From: Nitrospira sp.
GTDB lineage: Bacteria > Nitrospirota > Nitrospiria > Nitrospirales > Nitrospiraceae
NCBI GenBank assembly: GCA_030123605.1
Contig: CP126123.1
Span: forward strand, 1,654,001 to 1,718,000
Direction: 5' to 3'
DNA: 64,000 bases
Shown: piece after piece, positions 52,577-61,074 of the stretch
Layout: each line of letters starts with the position of its first letter
Numbering within the stretch: the first letter of the stretch is position 1
The notes under the pieces: generated by a model
What the model saw: the letters and a program-made list of their open reading frames with translations, nothing else
The model's database searches: none
What the model was told of the DNA's origin: nothing
Position numbers and translations under genes: made by a program

Positions 52577-53413
52577 ATGACAACTAAACAGCCTTCGTTC
52601 GCTCAACAGATGCAGACCGTGGCGGAGCTGATGCTCGCGGTGGCGGGTGAATCCGTGTCGGTGATCAAACGGGCGGCTCCGGATCAGGCCTTGAAACTCA
52701 AGCGCCAGGACGAATGGGGCATTTATCTCGAGTTCTTGCGCGTCATGTTCAACCTGACCGATCGCGTGTCGGCACTCCACATTCCCCTCAAGGAACAACC
52801 GCAGTTCATGGACGAATTGACGGACACGGTCATCGATCAACTCAAGAAGGTCCTGGAACCGGCCTTCGGATCCGGCAGCGACCAGATGGAAATCGTCATG
52901 ACCATCGGCACCGCCGTCGCCGAAAGTCGTCAGACCTATGAGCGGTATCGTTTTCTGGTCACCGAAGACAGCCCCGCCAAGAACGATCTGTACCGAGACT
53001 TCAGCGATCGCATCGCCCACTTGGTCGGAGCTTCCGGCAATCCCCAGGTGACCGCTGCGGCCACCCTCTGTATCAGTGCCGTGATCCCGGCCCTCAGCGG
53101 CATTTTCCAAGGCGACGCTCCCCCGTTACTCGCGGATGCGTCGACGAATCCCGCCGCTGCCGCAGGGAGCGAAACCCCTCGAGGAGCCACCGGTGCCGAT
53201 ATCAAACTCGTCAGCGTGATGTCGAGCATCAAGGGTGAGGAAGTCGAGACGCGATGGGGACTCCATCCGCGTTTTCGCCAGGACTTGACGCAAGAGGAGG
53301 CGAAACAACTCACGGCGACCATGAACCGTGTCGCCAAAATCCTCGGGGAACGCTACGCCGCCGTCGCCTTTTCTGACCAATGGGCATCCTGGCATAAGGC
53401 CGGACACGCCTGA
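52577..53413 (+). CDS. Hypothetical protein, 278 aa
   Basis: The start at 52577 is chosen because GAGGAG lies upstream and the promoter -10 box overlaps longer versions. No signal peptide or membrane segment is seen. The N-terminal two-thirds is predicted helical (FAQQMQTVAELMLAVAGESV; WGIYLEFLRVMFNLTDRVSAL). A linker of Ala/Thr/Pro (about 190-210) precedes a C-terminal part with VETRWGLHPRFRQDLTQEEAKQL. No family recognised. It precedes the phosphorylase by 66 nt and may be co-transcribed with it. Confidence 0.75.
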   Translation: MTTKQPSFAQQMQTVAELMLAVAGESVSVIKRAAPDQALKLKRQDEWGIYLEFLRVMFNLTDRVSALHIPLKEQPQFMDELTDTVIDQLKKVLEPAFGSGSDQMEIVMTIGTAVAESRQTYERYRFLVTEDSPAKNDLYRDFSDRIAHLVGASGNPQVTAAATLCISAVIPALSGIFQGDAPPLLADASTNPAAAAGSETPRGATGADIKLVSVMSSIKGEEVETRWGLHPRFRQDLTQEEAKQLTATMNRVAKILGERYAAVAFSDQWASWHKAGHA

Positions 53414-53479
53414 CGCAGCATCCGGAAGGGCGCCCCATGGTCCCTTCCGCAGCCATCGATCACATTCCACGGAGGCGTC

Positions 53480-55639
53480 GTGCAAGCACCCGATCACATA
53501 CAGCCACCTCATGAAACCGTTCCGCAGAACCTGCAACGCCTTGGTGAACTGGCCAGCAATCTCTGGTGGAGTTGGAACCCGGCGGCAAGGCAACTGTTCG
53601 AGTCCATCGACCCGACCCTCTGGTTTCTGACCCATCACAATCCCGTACAGCTGCTCTCCGGCGTGAAACCAGAGCGCTTCATCACGTTGGCGAGCGATCC
53701 GAATTTCGTACGGCAATATTCCGCCGTTCTGCGCGCCTACGATGAATATCTGAGCGACAAGAAAACCTGGGCGGCTACGGAATTCCCCTCGCTCCAACAG
53801 GCCCCCATCGCCTATTTCTCCGCCGAATTCGGACTCCATATTTCGATCCCCATCTACAGTGGAGGACTCGGCATCCTGGCCGGAGACCACTGCAAAGAGG
53901 CCAGTGACCTGGGGATTCCTCTCGTCGGCATCGGCTTCATGTATCCGCAAGGGTATTTCAAACAGCGGATCAACCCGGAAGGCTGGCAAGAAGCCACCTA
54001 TGCGCCGTTCAATCGGCAGGATTCACCCATCCAGCAAGCCATGACCCCGACCGACATTCCCTGCTCCATCAAGGTGGACATCGGCCCCCGTCAGGTCACG
54101 GTTCTGGTGTGGCAAGTGCGCGCAGGACGCATGTCATTGTTTCTGATCGATACCGACGTGCCCGAGAATACGCCGGAAGATCGTGCGCTCTCTGCGCGCC
54201 TCTACGGCGGAGATCAAGAAACCAGGCTTTGCCAAGAATTTTTATTGGGCATCGGCGGCGTGCGGGTCCTGCGCACCCTGGGGATAAACCCGACAGTCTG
54301 GCATTGCAATGAAGGCCATTCGGCGTTCTTGACCGTGGAGCGGATCCGCGAATTGGTGACGACAGGCCACAGCCATGCCGAAGCAAGTGAGATGGTCCGG
54401 CACAGTACCGTCTTCACCACGCACACCCCTGTCCCGGCCGGACACGACATCTTCCCCTTCCATCTCATGGATCGTTATTTTTCGAACTATTGGGGCCAAC
54501 TCGGATTGTCCCGTGAAGAATTCCTGCGTCTCGGCGAAACGCCTGACAGTCGGGGCCATGGGTTCAACATGACAGCCCTGGCAATGCGTCTGTCTGCGCA
54601 TGTCAATGGGGTCAGTCGCGAGCACGGCCGCGTATCCAGGCAGATGTGGCAACACTTGTGGCCGGGCCTGGCGGAGGACCTTGTCCCCATCCGCAGCCTC
54701 ACCAACGGCATCCATGCGCCGACCTGGATCTCTCCGGAGGCGAATTCCCTCTATGCGAAGTACCTCAGCCCGAAATGGGCGGAGCGGATCGACGACCCGA
54801 CCATCTGGCAACGGGTCACCGACCTACCGGACGATGAATTGTGGGACGTCCTGCAAACCACCAGACGAAAACTGATGCGGTTTATTCGTGAACGAGCGCG
54901 CGACGGATGGATCCGCGGTCACCTCCAACCGATGCAGGCCATCGCCCGAGGCACCTTACTCGATCCGGAAGCCCTCACCATTGGATTCGCCCGGCGGTTC
55001 GCGACGTATAAACGCGCGACCCTCCTATTTCGTGATCTCGAACGCCTCAAGCTGTTGCTCCACAATCGGTGGCGGCCGGTCCAAATCGTATTTGCCGGAA
55101 AAGCACACCCGGCTGATGAGCCGGGCCGGTACTTTATCCACGAGGTGCTCAGTTTTTGTAATGACCACAAGCTGGGTGGACATATCGCATTTCTGGAAGA
55201 TTACGACATGCATATGGCGAAATATCTCGTCCAGGGTGTCGATGTCTGGCTGAACACTCCGCGAGCGCCTCTGGAAGCCAGCGGTACCAGCGGACAAAAA
55301 GCTGCGCTCAACGGAGTAATCAACCTCAGCGTGCTGGACGGCTGGTGGTCGGAAGGCTACAACGGGGCCAACGGCTGGGGCATCCAGCCGCTCCCGGAGG
55401 GGACGGACACCCAGACGCAAGATGCCCACGATGCCGAACAATTGTTCCGGCTGTTGGAAGCGGAAGTCGTGCCGTTGTTTTATCAGCGCGATCTCGACGG
55501 GATTCCCCGCGGGTGGCTCCAAATCGTCAAAGAAAGCATTAAGACCGTTGCTCCTCGTTTCTGCACTAAACGGATGGTCAAGGAATACATGGAGCAAATG
55601 TATGCACCGGCCACCACACGTACACCGGATAAATGGTAG
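53480..55639 (+). CDS. glgP: Alpha-glucan (glycogen/maltodextrin) phosphorylase
   Basis: The product is 719 aa from a GTG at 53480 (GGAGG close upstream). It has the short family GT35 form with an N-terminal DUF3417-type region (LGELASNLWWSWNPAARQLFESID). The core shows YFSAEFGLHISIPIYSGGLGILAGDHCKEASDLG, WHCNEGHSAFL and TTHTPVPAGHD. The PLP-binding lysine is about residue 607 in SGTSGQKAALNG. The enzyme releases glucose-1-phosphate from storage glucans with phosphate. A HEAT-repeat gene begins 1 nt after its stop. No glgA/B/C is in the window. Confidence 0.95.
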   Translation: MQAPDHIQPPHETVPQNLQRLGELASNLWWSWNPAARQLFESIDPTLWFLTHHNPVQLLSGVKPERFITLASDPNFVRQYSAVLRAYDEYLSDKKTWAATEFPSLQQAPIAYFSAEFGLHISIPIYSGGLGILAGDHCKEASDLGIPLVGIGFMYPQGYFKQRINPEGWQEATYAPFNRQDSPIQQAMTPTDIPCSIKVDIGPRQVTVLVWQVRAGRMSLFLIDTDVPENTPEDRALSARLYGGDQETRLCQEFLLGIGGVRVLRTLGINPTVWHCNEGHSAFLTVERIRELVTTGHSHAEASEMVRHSTVFTTHTPVPAGHDIFPFHLMDRYFSNYWGQLGLSREEFLRLGETPDSRGHGFNMTALAMRLSAHVNGVSREHGRVSRQMWQHLWPGLAEDLVPIRSLTNGIHAPTWISPEANSLYAKYLSPKWAERIDDPTIWQRVTDLPDDELWDVLQTTRRKLMRFIRERARDGWIRGHLQPMQAIARGTLLDPEALTIGFARRFATYKRATLLFRDLERLKLLLHNRWRPVQIVFAGKAHPADEPGRYFIHEVLSFCNDHKLGGHIAFLEDYDMHMAKYLVQGVDVWLNTPRAPLEASGTSGQKAALNGVINLSVLDGWWSEGYNGANGWGIQPLPEGTDTQTQDAHDAEQLFRLLEAEVVPLFYQRDLDGIPRGWLQIVKESIKTVAPRFCTKRMVKEYMEQMYAPATTRTPDKW

Positions 55640-55640
55640 C

Positions 55641-57047
55641 GTGAGTCGACTGGAGCCTCTCTCCTGGCACCGCACCCCCTTTGCGACATGGGCGCTGAGA
55701 GCCGGTCTGATTCTATGTGTGTGGAGCGACCCGCTCCCGGCAACGGCTGCATCGGCCTCTCAGCAACCGGCCCTCACGCCACTTGAACGACAAGCGGCGA
55801 CCCTATACCGAGCCGCGGAATATGACGGCGTCCTGCAGGTGTTGCAGAACATGCCCCCCGGCCATGAACCCGACCGTGAACTGATTCGTTATGCCATTCT
55901 CAGCCATCTGAAACTTGGAAAGCCCGAAGAAGCCTGGAAACTGTATCCCAGGCTCATCGCAACCAACCGGCCAGACGAGCCCGGGTTGTTACGAGACCTC
56001 GCGCGAAGTTTTATCACCACCCGGGTCCGCGATACCCAAGAGCATATCCGCATCGCAGCCTATACGGCACTGGCGGAAATCGGCGACCGTGATGCGTTGC
56101 CGATCCTTGAAGACGGCCTATTGGATTCATCGGCGCTCGTGCGCGCCCGAGCCGCGGAAGCGATCGGACGAAGCGGTCTGGCAGGGCGTTCGTCCGCACT
56201 CAAGCGAGCGCTGCGTGATGAAGCACCGGGCGTCCGCATCGCAGCGATCAACGCCCTCGGTGACGCCAATGTATCCGGCATCACGGATCAGCTTACTGAA
56301 ATCGCCCGGGTCGATGAAGGACCCGAGTCCATCTTTGCCTTGGCCAGTCTGTATAAACTGGGACGCGCTGATGTCCTGGCGGACATCTCCTCCGCCGCCA
56401 CACTGCCGAACCCTGAAGTACGCATGGCGGCGCTGGGGATATTGGGGCGCTTGCGCCGTCCGACGAGTCTGTCCATCCTCACTCAAGCCGTTTACGATCC
56501 TCACCCTGCCGTCCGCGCATTCGCGGCTGGAGCCCTGGGTGAATTCGGCAGCACCGAAGGAATCGCCTCATTGACGCATTCCCTAAGCGATGAAAATCCT
56601 CGTGTTCGCGCCGTGGCAGCCTCAAGCCTCGGCCGCTTGGGCGTCGCCGGAACCCGCAGCATCGTTCAACCGCTCCTGCGCGATCCCGACGAACATGTCC
56701 GCATCAGCGCCGTCGAAGCCCTGCTGCGTTTGGGTGACGCCGGTACGATTCTGAACGCGGCGGACCTCGCCCGACATCCCGATCCGTCGATCCGTGGTGG
56801 TACGGCTCAGGCCTTGGCGGCCGCAACCAGCCCCAATGCCCTCACGATCCTCGAAAGCTTGCTCCGGGATCAGCAACCGCTTCCACGCCTCATGGCCGCC
56901 CGCGCCCTGGGGAAATCGCGACTGACGTCGCTCGTTCCTTCCCTCAAAAAAGGCTTGCAGGATTCAGATGCGGCTGTCCGCATCGCCTCTGCGGGGAGCC
57001 TCATTCAAGTGCTGTCCAGAAAGGACAAACCAGGGAGCGCCCGCTAG
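55641..57047 (+). CDS. Exported HEAT-repeat protein
   Basis: The product is 468 aa from the GTG at 55641, directly after glgP; longer in-frame starts lie inside glgP. A signal-like segment (about 10-37, TWALRAGLILCVWSDPLPATAASA) is followed by a short helical, TPR-like region (LYRAAEYDGVLQVLQNM..). About ten HEAT/PBS-lyase repeats of ~31 residues come next (pattern: DxxVRxxAAxALGxLG; for example VRARAAEAIGRSGLAG, VRAFAAGALGEFGSTE, VRAVAASSLGRLGVAG). HEAT solenoids bind proteins. The partner is unknown; an envelope location is inferred. Confidence 0.85.
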   Translation: MSRLEPLSWHRTPFATWALRAGLILCVWSDPLPATAASASQQPALTPLERQAATLYRAAEYDGVLQVLQNMPPGHEPDRELIRYAILSHLKLGKPEEAWKLYPRLIATNRPDEPGLLRDLARSFITTRVRDTQEHIRIAAYTALAEIGDRDALPILEDGLLDSSALVRARAAEAIGRSGLAGRSSALKRALRDEAPGVRIAAINALGDANVSGITDQLTEIARVDEGPESIFALASLYKLGRADVLADISSAATLPNPEVRMAALGILGRLRRPTSLSILTQAVYDPHPAVRAFAAGALGEFGSTEGIASLTHSLSDENPRVRAVAASSLGRLGVAGTRSIVQPLLRDPDEHVRISAVEALLRLGDAGTILNAADLARHPDPSIRGGTAQALAAATSPNALTILESLLRDQQPLPRLMAARALGKSRLTSLVPSLKKGLQDSDAAVRIASAGSLIQVLSRKDKPGSAR

Positions 57048-57053
57048 AGGCTA

Positions 57054-57161
57054 ATGACCGGTATGTTCCGATTCATAGGGTTGTTGATGTTGTTGACCCT
57101 CTCGTTCGGATTCGGCTATCTCTGGGAAAACAGTCGACGAACAACCTTGGGCAAACCGTGA
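57054..57161 (+). CDS. Small single-span membrane protein, 35 aa
   Basis: ATG at 57054 (AGAGG just upstream), stop at 57159. It is a hydrophobic helix (FRFIGLLMLLTLSFGFGYLW) followed by a basic tail. Its TGA overlaps the GTG of the next ORF (GTGA), so the two are probably translated together. A second ATG at 57063 is also possible. Function unknown. Confidence 0.55.
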   Translation: MTGMFRFIGLLMLLTLSFGFGYLWENSRRTTLGKP

Positions 57162-57454
57162 AAGACCTCTCTCGAAATGTGGTGGATACGACGCTCGGAA
57201 TCGAGAAGGATTTCCGCCGACGCCAAGGTCTTGTCGATGCCAAGGCCAGCGTGGTTCAAACAAAAGCGGAATTGTTCAATAAAAATACGACCGATGCCGC
57301 GAAAGAGCTGGCGGAAGCCGCGGACTCACTGGAAACAGCCACGCGCGGATGGCGTCAGATAGACCCCAATACTCAGGTCAAGGAACTAGGGGGGAAAATC
57401 AGGAAACTTCGTCTCGAACTGTCTCTGGGGAAAAAGTCTCGTCCGGAAAATTAG
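57158..57454 (+). CDS. Coiled-coil protein, 98 aa, possibly frameshifted at the 3' end
   Basis: GTG start overlapping the membrane ORF. The protein is a charged amphipathic helix (VVDTTLGIEKDFRRRQGLVDAKASVVQTKAELFNK; DAAKELAEAADSLETATRGW). It ends at a TAG at 57452. In the +2 frame the reading continues as SGKLDDIQKELDLLLRK with similar heptad character, to a TAG at 57493-57495. This suggests a one- or two-base indel near 57425-57450. Function unknown; it may be the soluble part of the upstream membrane ORF. Confidence 0.55.
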   Translation: MKDLSRNVVDTTLGIEKDFRRRQGLVDAKASVVQTKAELFNKNTTDAAKELAEAADSLETATRGWRQIDPNTQVKELGGKIRKLRLELSLGKKSRPEN

Positions 57455-57504
57455 ATGACATTCAGAAGGAACTGGACCTCCTTCTGCGCAAATAGCCTCA
57501 CTCA

Positions 57505-58335
57505 TTAAACAGTCGCCGGTTGTTTCTTCCACTTGGCGAGGATTCGCTCGACCCTCATCTTCACCACCATATCGCCGTCCTTCAAGAGCGGCTTGATCGC
57601 TTCGCGACCCCGCTCATCACCGATGGCTTCAAGGGCCGCTGCAGCCGTCAACCTGGTAAACCAATCCTTATGTTGCAACATCTCGATCAAGGGGTCGATC
57701 GCCTCAGGTGATTTGATCCGCCCCAGGGCAATCACCGCTTGTTTCCGGACTAGTTCTTCTTTGTCCTTTAGTGCCTTGATGAGACCAGGCAGGGACGGCT
57801 CGCCAAGATTGACCAACGCATCCGTGGCATCTTCCATGAACTCATCGTTCCGAAGCTGCTGCATCAGTGGTTCCAGCACTCGTTCATCACGAATCTTTCC
57901 CAGCGCGATGATTGCAGATTTCCGCACATCCCAATCACGGAGCAGCTTGAGCAACACCTCTACCGCGGGAGACCCGATCTGCCCAAGACCCTCGATCGCA
58001 ACCTCTCGGACCTGCCAATCCCCGTCACGAAGTGCTGCGGCGAGTGGTTCGACGCACCGCTCGTCGCCCATTTCTCCTAACGTAATCGCAGCTTCCCGCC
58101 TGACTACCCAGTCAGGATCCTGGAGGAGATCGATTTGGATATCGATCTCATCCTTTACCTGTTCTTCTTCAAGAGGCACTTCCTGTGCTGGGTCAGTGAG
58201 GGCCTGAGCTTCAGCCGAAACATCCAATGACGCGGCAAGTTGATCTGAAACCTGGTCCGTTAGGACTTCATCAACAATAGGGTCCGCAGGGGAAGAATCC
58301 TGCGTCGGTTCTTTTTTTTCAGCGGCTTGTTCCAT
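57505..58335 (-). CDS. HEAT-repeat (PBS-lyase type) protein
   Basis: The product is 276 aa. The first ~65 residues are acidic and Pro/Glu-rich, likely disordered. About six HEAT repeats follow (PDWVVRREAAITLGEMGDERCVEPLAAALRD; GDWQVREVAIEGLGQIGSPA; ELVRKQAVIALGRIKSPEAIDPLIEML; and others). It has no signal peptide and is thus cytoplasmic. It is convergent with the coiled-coil ORF. The partner is unknown; such proteins often scaffold or control enzymes. Confidence 0.85.
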   Translation of the reverse strand: MEQAAEKKEPTQDSSPADPIVDEVLTDQVSDQLAASLDVSAEAQALTDPAQEVPLEEEQVKDEIDIQIDLLQDPDWVVRREAAITLGEMGDERCVEPLAAALRDGDWQVREVAIEGLGQIGSPAVEVLLKLLRDWDVRKSAIIALGKIRDERVLEPLMQQLRNDEFMEDATDALVNLGEPSLPGLIKALKDKEELVRKQAVIALGRIKSPEAIDPLIEMLQHKDWFTRLTAAAALEAIGDERGREAIKPLLKDGDMVVKMRVERILAKWKKQPATV

Positions 58336-58398
58336 GACAATCTTCCTCGTTGGGCGATGACAGGGGGTTGTACTGAGATCCGTCCGGCCCGCAGCCGT

Positions 58399-58602
58399 TT
58401 AGGCTTTGGCTTCGGCTTGCTTTCCCGCGGCATGTTTGGCTCTCAATGAAAGCGCACGCCGTTTTCGCTGCACCCGCTTGAGTCGTTTACGCAAAGACCG
58501 CCCTTCCGGGTCACCGGAAAGCTCCTTGTTCTCTTTTGCTCGCGAGGTGATTTTTTTCTTGAGTCGGATTTCGTCTGATTCACCGGTCGGTTTCTTTGCC
58601 AT
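58399..58602 (-). CDS. Small highly basic protein, 67 aa, function unknown
   Basis: The product is rich in Lys and Arg (about 19 + 11 residues) with the pattern KKPTGESDEIRLKKKITSRAKENKELSGDPEGRSLRKRLKRVQRKRRALSLRAKHAAGK. It has no signal peptide or cysteines. The basic helix suggests nucleic-acid or ribosome binding, which is inference. A promoter candidate lies at 58681-58710, with a palindromic leader. Confidence 0.7.
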   Translation of the reverse strand: MAKKPTGESDEIRLKKKITSRAKENKELSGDPEGRSLRKRLKRVQRKRRALSLRAKHAAGKQAEAKA

Positions 58603-58645
58603 TCAGCCCTCACCTTCCAACAGTTAAAATCGACGTGAGTACAAG

Positions 58646-58655
58646 GTGACGTCAC
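58646..58655 (-). promoter_or_regulatory. Palindrome in the leader of the basic protein gene
   Basis: GTGACGTCAC is a perfect 10-bp palindrome about 20 nt downstream of the predicted transcription start (near 58674) and 44 nt before the ATG at 58602. It resembles an operator half for a dimeric regulator (bZIP/CRP-like spacing), but no regulator is suggested by the sequence. Confidence 0.35.
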
Positions 58656-58680
58656 AAGCCTCCATTGCACTGGAATAAGC

Positions 58681-58710
58681 AGTCTAATCAAGTGGACGAG
58701 GGAGTGTCAA
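58681..58710 (-). promoter_or_regulatory. Sigma-70 promoter of the 67-aa basic protein gene
   Basis: On the minus strand TTGACA (58705-58710), 18 nt, TAGACT (58681-58686): a perfect -35 box and 4 of 6 at -10. It lies just past the rlpA stop (58734). Confidence 0.6.
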
Positions 58711-58733
58711 CTCACGGGATGGCGGTCTCTCTA

Positions 58734-59393
58734 CTAAGAGACGATCAGTACGGGGACAGTATTGTGAGCCGTATGGTCGGCTGCCAGCATGCTGCCGATA
58801 CGACGTTCGCGCCGCACGTAAATGGCTTCCTGGGGCATCATTCGGATAGGACTTGCAGGCACTTCAAAGACTTCTTCCGGACGACTGTGCTGTCTCGCCG
58901 CGCGCCCATTCACATTCAACAACATCCCCGCCACCACAGGGATCGCCGCAGAGGGAACCGGCGCGACCGGGCGATGGTCTCCGATCACCTCTATCTGCAC
59001 TGCCGTGGTCCCGGCTTCAACCATCCCCAGTTCCCTGGCTGCGGCATGCGAAAGGTCCAGCATCCGGCCCGCCACATAAGGACCTCGATCATTGATCCGC
59101 ACTTGAACAGATTTTCCATTGTTCAAATTCACCACACGAACCATACTTCCCAGCGGCAGCTTACGGTGGGCAGCCGTATAGGCCCCCATGTCGAACACTT
59201 CCCCGTTCGCCACGAATTTTCCATGGAACTCTTTGCCATACCATGACGCAACCCCACGATCCTTAACGCCGAGGTCAAGAGGAAGGTCGCCTTTGGGCAG
59301 AGCGGCGCAGGCGTTCAATAGGAGGCAGCCTGCCAAGAGAAGAAGAGCGTATCCGGTCTTGCGCTGAGGCGAGTGCTGGAATTTTTTTTCCAT
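58734..59393 (-). CDS. rlpA: RlpA-like septal ring lipoprotein (lytic transglycosylase domain)
   Basis: The product is 219 aa. The lipoprotein signal has two possible lipobox cysteines (C23 in LAGC and C29 in LNAC). The double-psi beta-barrel RlpA domain (about 45-140) contains GVASWYGKEFHGKFVANGEVFDM, TAAHRKLPLGSMVRVVNL and VQVRINDRGPYVAGRMLDLS, with the conserved catalytic-type Glu/Asp and His environment. In some bacteria RlpA cleaves denuded glycan strands at the septum. It is shorter than RlpA proteins with a C-terminal SPOR domain, which is absent here. AGAGG precedes the ATG. Confidence 0.9.
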   Translation of the reverse strand: MEKKFQHSPQRKTGYALLLLAGCLLLNACAALPKGDLPLDLGVKDRGVASWYGKEFHGKFVANGEVFDMGAYTAAHRKLPLGSMVRVVNLNNGKSVQVRINDRGPYVAGRMLDLSHAAARELGMVEAGTTAVQIEVIGDHRPVAPVPSAAIPVVAGMLLNVNGRAARQHSRPEEVFEVPASPIRMMPQEAIYVRRERRIGSMLAADHTAHNTVPVLIVS

Positions 59394-59737
59394 CGAAGCA
59401 CCTCTCGTGAAAGCCTGAAAACCGATTTTCTACCACTCTCGTAAAGCGTGGCTCAGGCTACGAAGGATTCTCATCGGCGACAATACCGTTCGTGTAGCAA
59501 CTCCCCCCTACCAACGTACAAAAACTCGGACAAGCAATGAAACCGGAGCTTGCACCCTCCGCCCTACAAAGGAGAACGTGTGGAAAAAGAGACGGAACCC
59601 CACAACCTACCCCCCGAGCCCATCACCGGCTGACGAAGGGCAGGTCAAGCAGTTAGATGTCACCCGAGGGAGTCAATGAATTCCCCGGTAGTACAAGATG
59701 CTGCGGTCGGACGGGGGAACGATCGAAACCCACCAGC
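59394..59737. other. Intergenic region, 344 bp
   Basis: Between rlpA and the YajG-like lipoprotein gene. It holds the nested rlpA-leader hairpin (59412-59459) and, on the plus strand, a possible 17-codon ORF with a good AGGAG site (59580-59633, MEKETEPHNLPPEPITG) that I cannot support further. I see no clear promoter, tRNA or mobile element. Confidence 0.5.
59412..59459 (-). promoter_or_regulatory. Nested hairpin in the rlpA leader
   Basis: AGCCTGA (59412-59418) pairs with TCAGGCT (59453-59459). Inside it CCAC (59433-59436) pairs with GTGG (59448-59451). It lies 19 nt upstream of the rlpA ATG. There is no U-run. It may shape translation of rlpA. Confidence 0.3.
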
Positions 59738-60397
59738 CTAACGAAATTGAATGGTCCGATCCTCAAATTTGGTATTTACGACAAAACGCTCAAAATTCTT
59801 CTCCAGGACTTCGGAGAGCATGGTTTCGCCGTCCTGAGGTTCAAACCAAAGCACATTGTCGTGACTGCCTGAGTGAGCGTCTGTTCGAGAGAGAGAACTG
59901 CCGTCCTCACGATTGTTCGCCTGAATGATCAACTTACTTCTGGCTTCAATATCCGTCAGAAGGAACCCACGCTTGGCATCGACAGCCAGATCGAGAATCT
60001 TTCCAGAGAGCACAATGTCAGGGCCATTCTCCGTCACAGGAGGGGTGTTTTTCGCAAATTGAGCCTGCCACCCTTTACGTTTGAGGTAATCGGCAAAGGC
60101 CTGAGCTGTTTCTTCTCCCGTGCTGCCGGTTGAAACGTTAAAATTGGTTTCGCCTCCCCACATGGAAGTACGGCTGCCCACCTTAGTACGATCGGACCGT
60201 CCATCCTCAAACGGAATCACCGTGACCCGAGGTCCTGCCATCGGTTTGACCGCGAGACCGGTGCCGTTGCTCTCCTTGGGCGGCTTTGGGGTCAGGCTCA
60301 TCGGAATGATGTCGCCTGTTCCGGAGCATCCCAACAAGAACAGCAACCCTGCAGCCACCGGTGCGGACAGCCCCCGCACCACATGCTGTCGAATCAT
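59738..60397 (-). CDS. YajG-like predicted lipoprotein, function unknown
   Basis: The product is 219 aa. The lipobox is LLGC (Cys24) after a hydrophobic stretch. Features are VTVIPFEDGRSDRTKVGSR and AQAFADYLKRKGWQAQFA, then DIVLSGKILDLAVDAKRGFL, resembling YajG-type lipoproteins with a beta-alpha fold. The final ~50 residues match LEKNFERFVVNTKFE. A strong AAGGAGG lies about 13 nt upstream of the ATG. It follows the small exported protein by 53 nt and is probably in one transcript with it. Confidence 0.75.
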   Translation of the reverse strand: MIRQHVVRGLSAPVAAGLLFLLGCSGTGDIIPMSLTPKPPKESNGTGLAVKPMAGPRVTVIPFEDGRSDRTKVGSRTSMWGGETNFNVSTGSTGEETAQAFADYLKRKGWQAQFAKNTPPVTENGPDIVLSGKILDLAVDAKRGFLLTDIEARSKLIIQANNREDGSSLSRTDAHSGSHDNVLWFEPQDGETMLSEVLEKNFERFVVNTKFEDRTIQFR

Positions 60398-60450
60398 AGG
60401 CTCTCTCTACCTCCTTATGAGTAATCCACCATCGTGTGTACCCATCGGCA

Positions 60451-60825
60451 TCAATTGTGATGGAGTACGATCGATCGAACGGTGAGACCGTCACGGGTTT
60501 TGACGTACTTCAACGTCACGTTGTCTCCGACACGGATACGATCGAGACCGATCCGCTTCTTCCCCCGCAGAACGACGGCACCCTGTGCGAGGACCGCTCC
60601 GACCACCACTTCTTCTCTGGATCCATACAGCCCCTTCACGACGATGACGGGAGGGTCATCCTCCGCGTGGACGACTTCAACCGTCCCCCTGATCTCGTGC
60701 ACCGTATTGTTGGCGGCATGCACGGAGTTCAGCACGCTTCCGAGTCCGGCGAGGGTCACGCAAAGCAACGCACCGATCACTAACACACCCAACAAACTCG
60801 GTCGCGGCGGGGTCATGGCGCTCAT
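60451..60825 (-). CDS. Small exported protein, 124 aa, function unknown
   Basis: A signal peptide or membrane anchor (about 11-38, LLGVLVIGALLCVTLAGLGSVLNSVHA) is followed by a beta-rich domain of ~85 residues (HEIRGTVEVVHAEDDPPVIVVKGLYGSREEVVVGAVLAQ; GDNVTLKYVKTRDGLTVRSIVL), which resembles an OB-like periplasmic fold. No family is firmly recognised. Promoter candidate at 60886-60914. Confidence 0.7.
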   Translation of the reverse strand: MSAMTPPRPSLLGVLVIGALLCVTLAGLGSVLNSVHAANNTVHEIRGTVEVVHAEDDPPVIVVKGLYGSREEVVVGAVLAQGAVVLRGKKRIGLDRIRVGDNVTLKYVKTRDGLTVRSIVLHHN

Positions 60826-60885
60826 CGTTTCGGCGACACCTCGTTCCCCTGTGTCGTGCGGAGCAACTGATCGAAAAGTGGCGAA

Positions 60886-60914
60886 ACTGTATCAGGTACG
60901 AACCACAGTGTAAA
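60886..60914 (-). promoter_or_regulatory. Candidate promoter of the 124-aa exported protein operon
   Basis: On the minus strand TTTACA (60909-60914), 17 nt, TACAGT (60886-60891): 5 of 6 and 4 of 6 matches, 61 nt before the ATG. Confidence 0.5.
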
Positions 60915-60968
60915 GTCGGAGGGAGTTTTTTCTTGGCCTGCGACGAAGTGAGGCAGCCGCACCTGCTC

Positions 60969-60997
60969 TTGACTGGATCGAAGGCAGTCGGTAATAT
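60969..60997 (+). promoter_or_regulatory. Candidate promoter of the ABC transporter operon
   Basis: TTGACT (60969-60974), 17 nt, TAATAT (60992-60997): 5 of 6 and 4 of 6 matches, 78 nt upstream of the ATPase ATG. Confidence 0.5.
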
Positions 60998-61074
60998 CAC
61001 CCCGATTTGCCACACCGCGCGCCGTATTAACGAACAGCAGGAATCAGACCCATCCAGCCGTCCATCTCGACTGC

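Noticed and set aside
53126..53989. 287-codon minus-strand frame across the hypothetical gene and glgP start
   Set aside because: It overlaps two better-supported plus-strand genes, with no motif or ribosome site.
59580..59633. 17-codon plus-strand ORF with an AGGAG site
   Set aside because: It is too short to judge and has no context; noted only in the intergenic entry.
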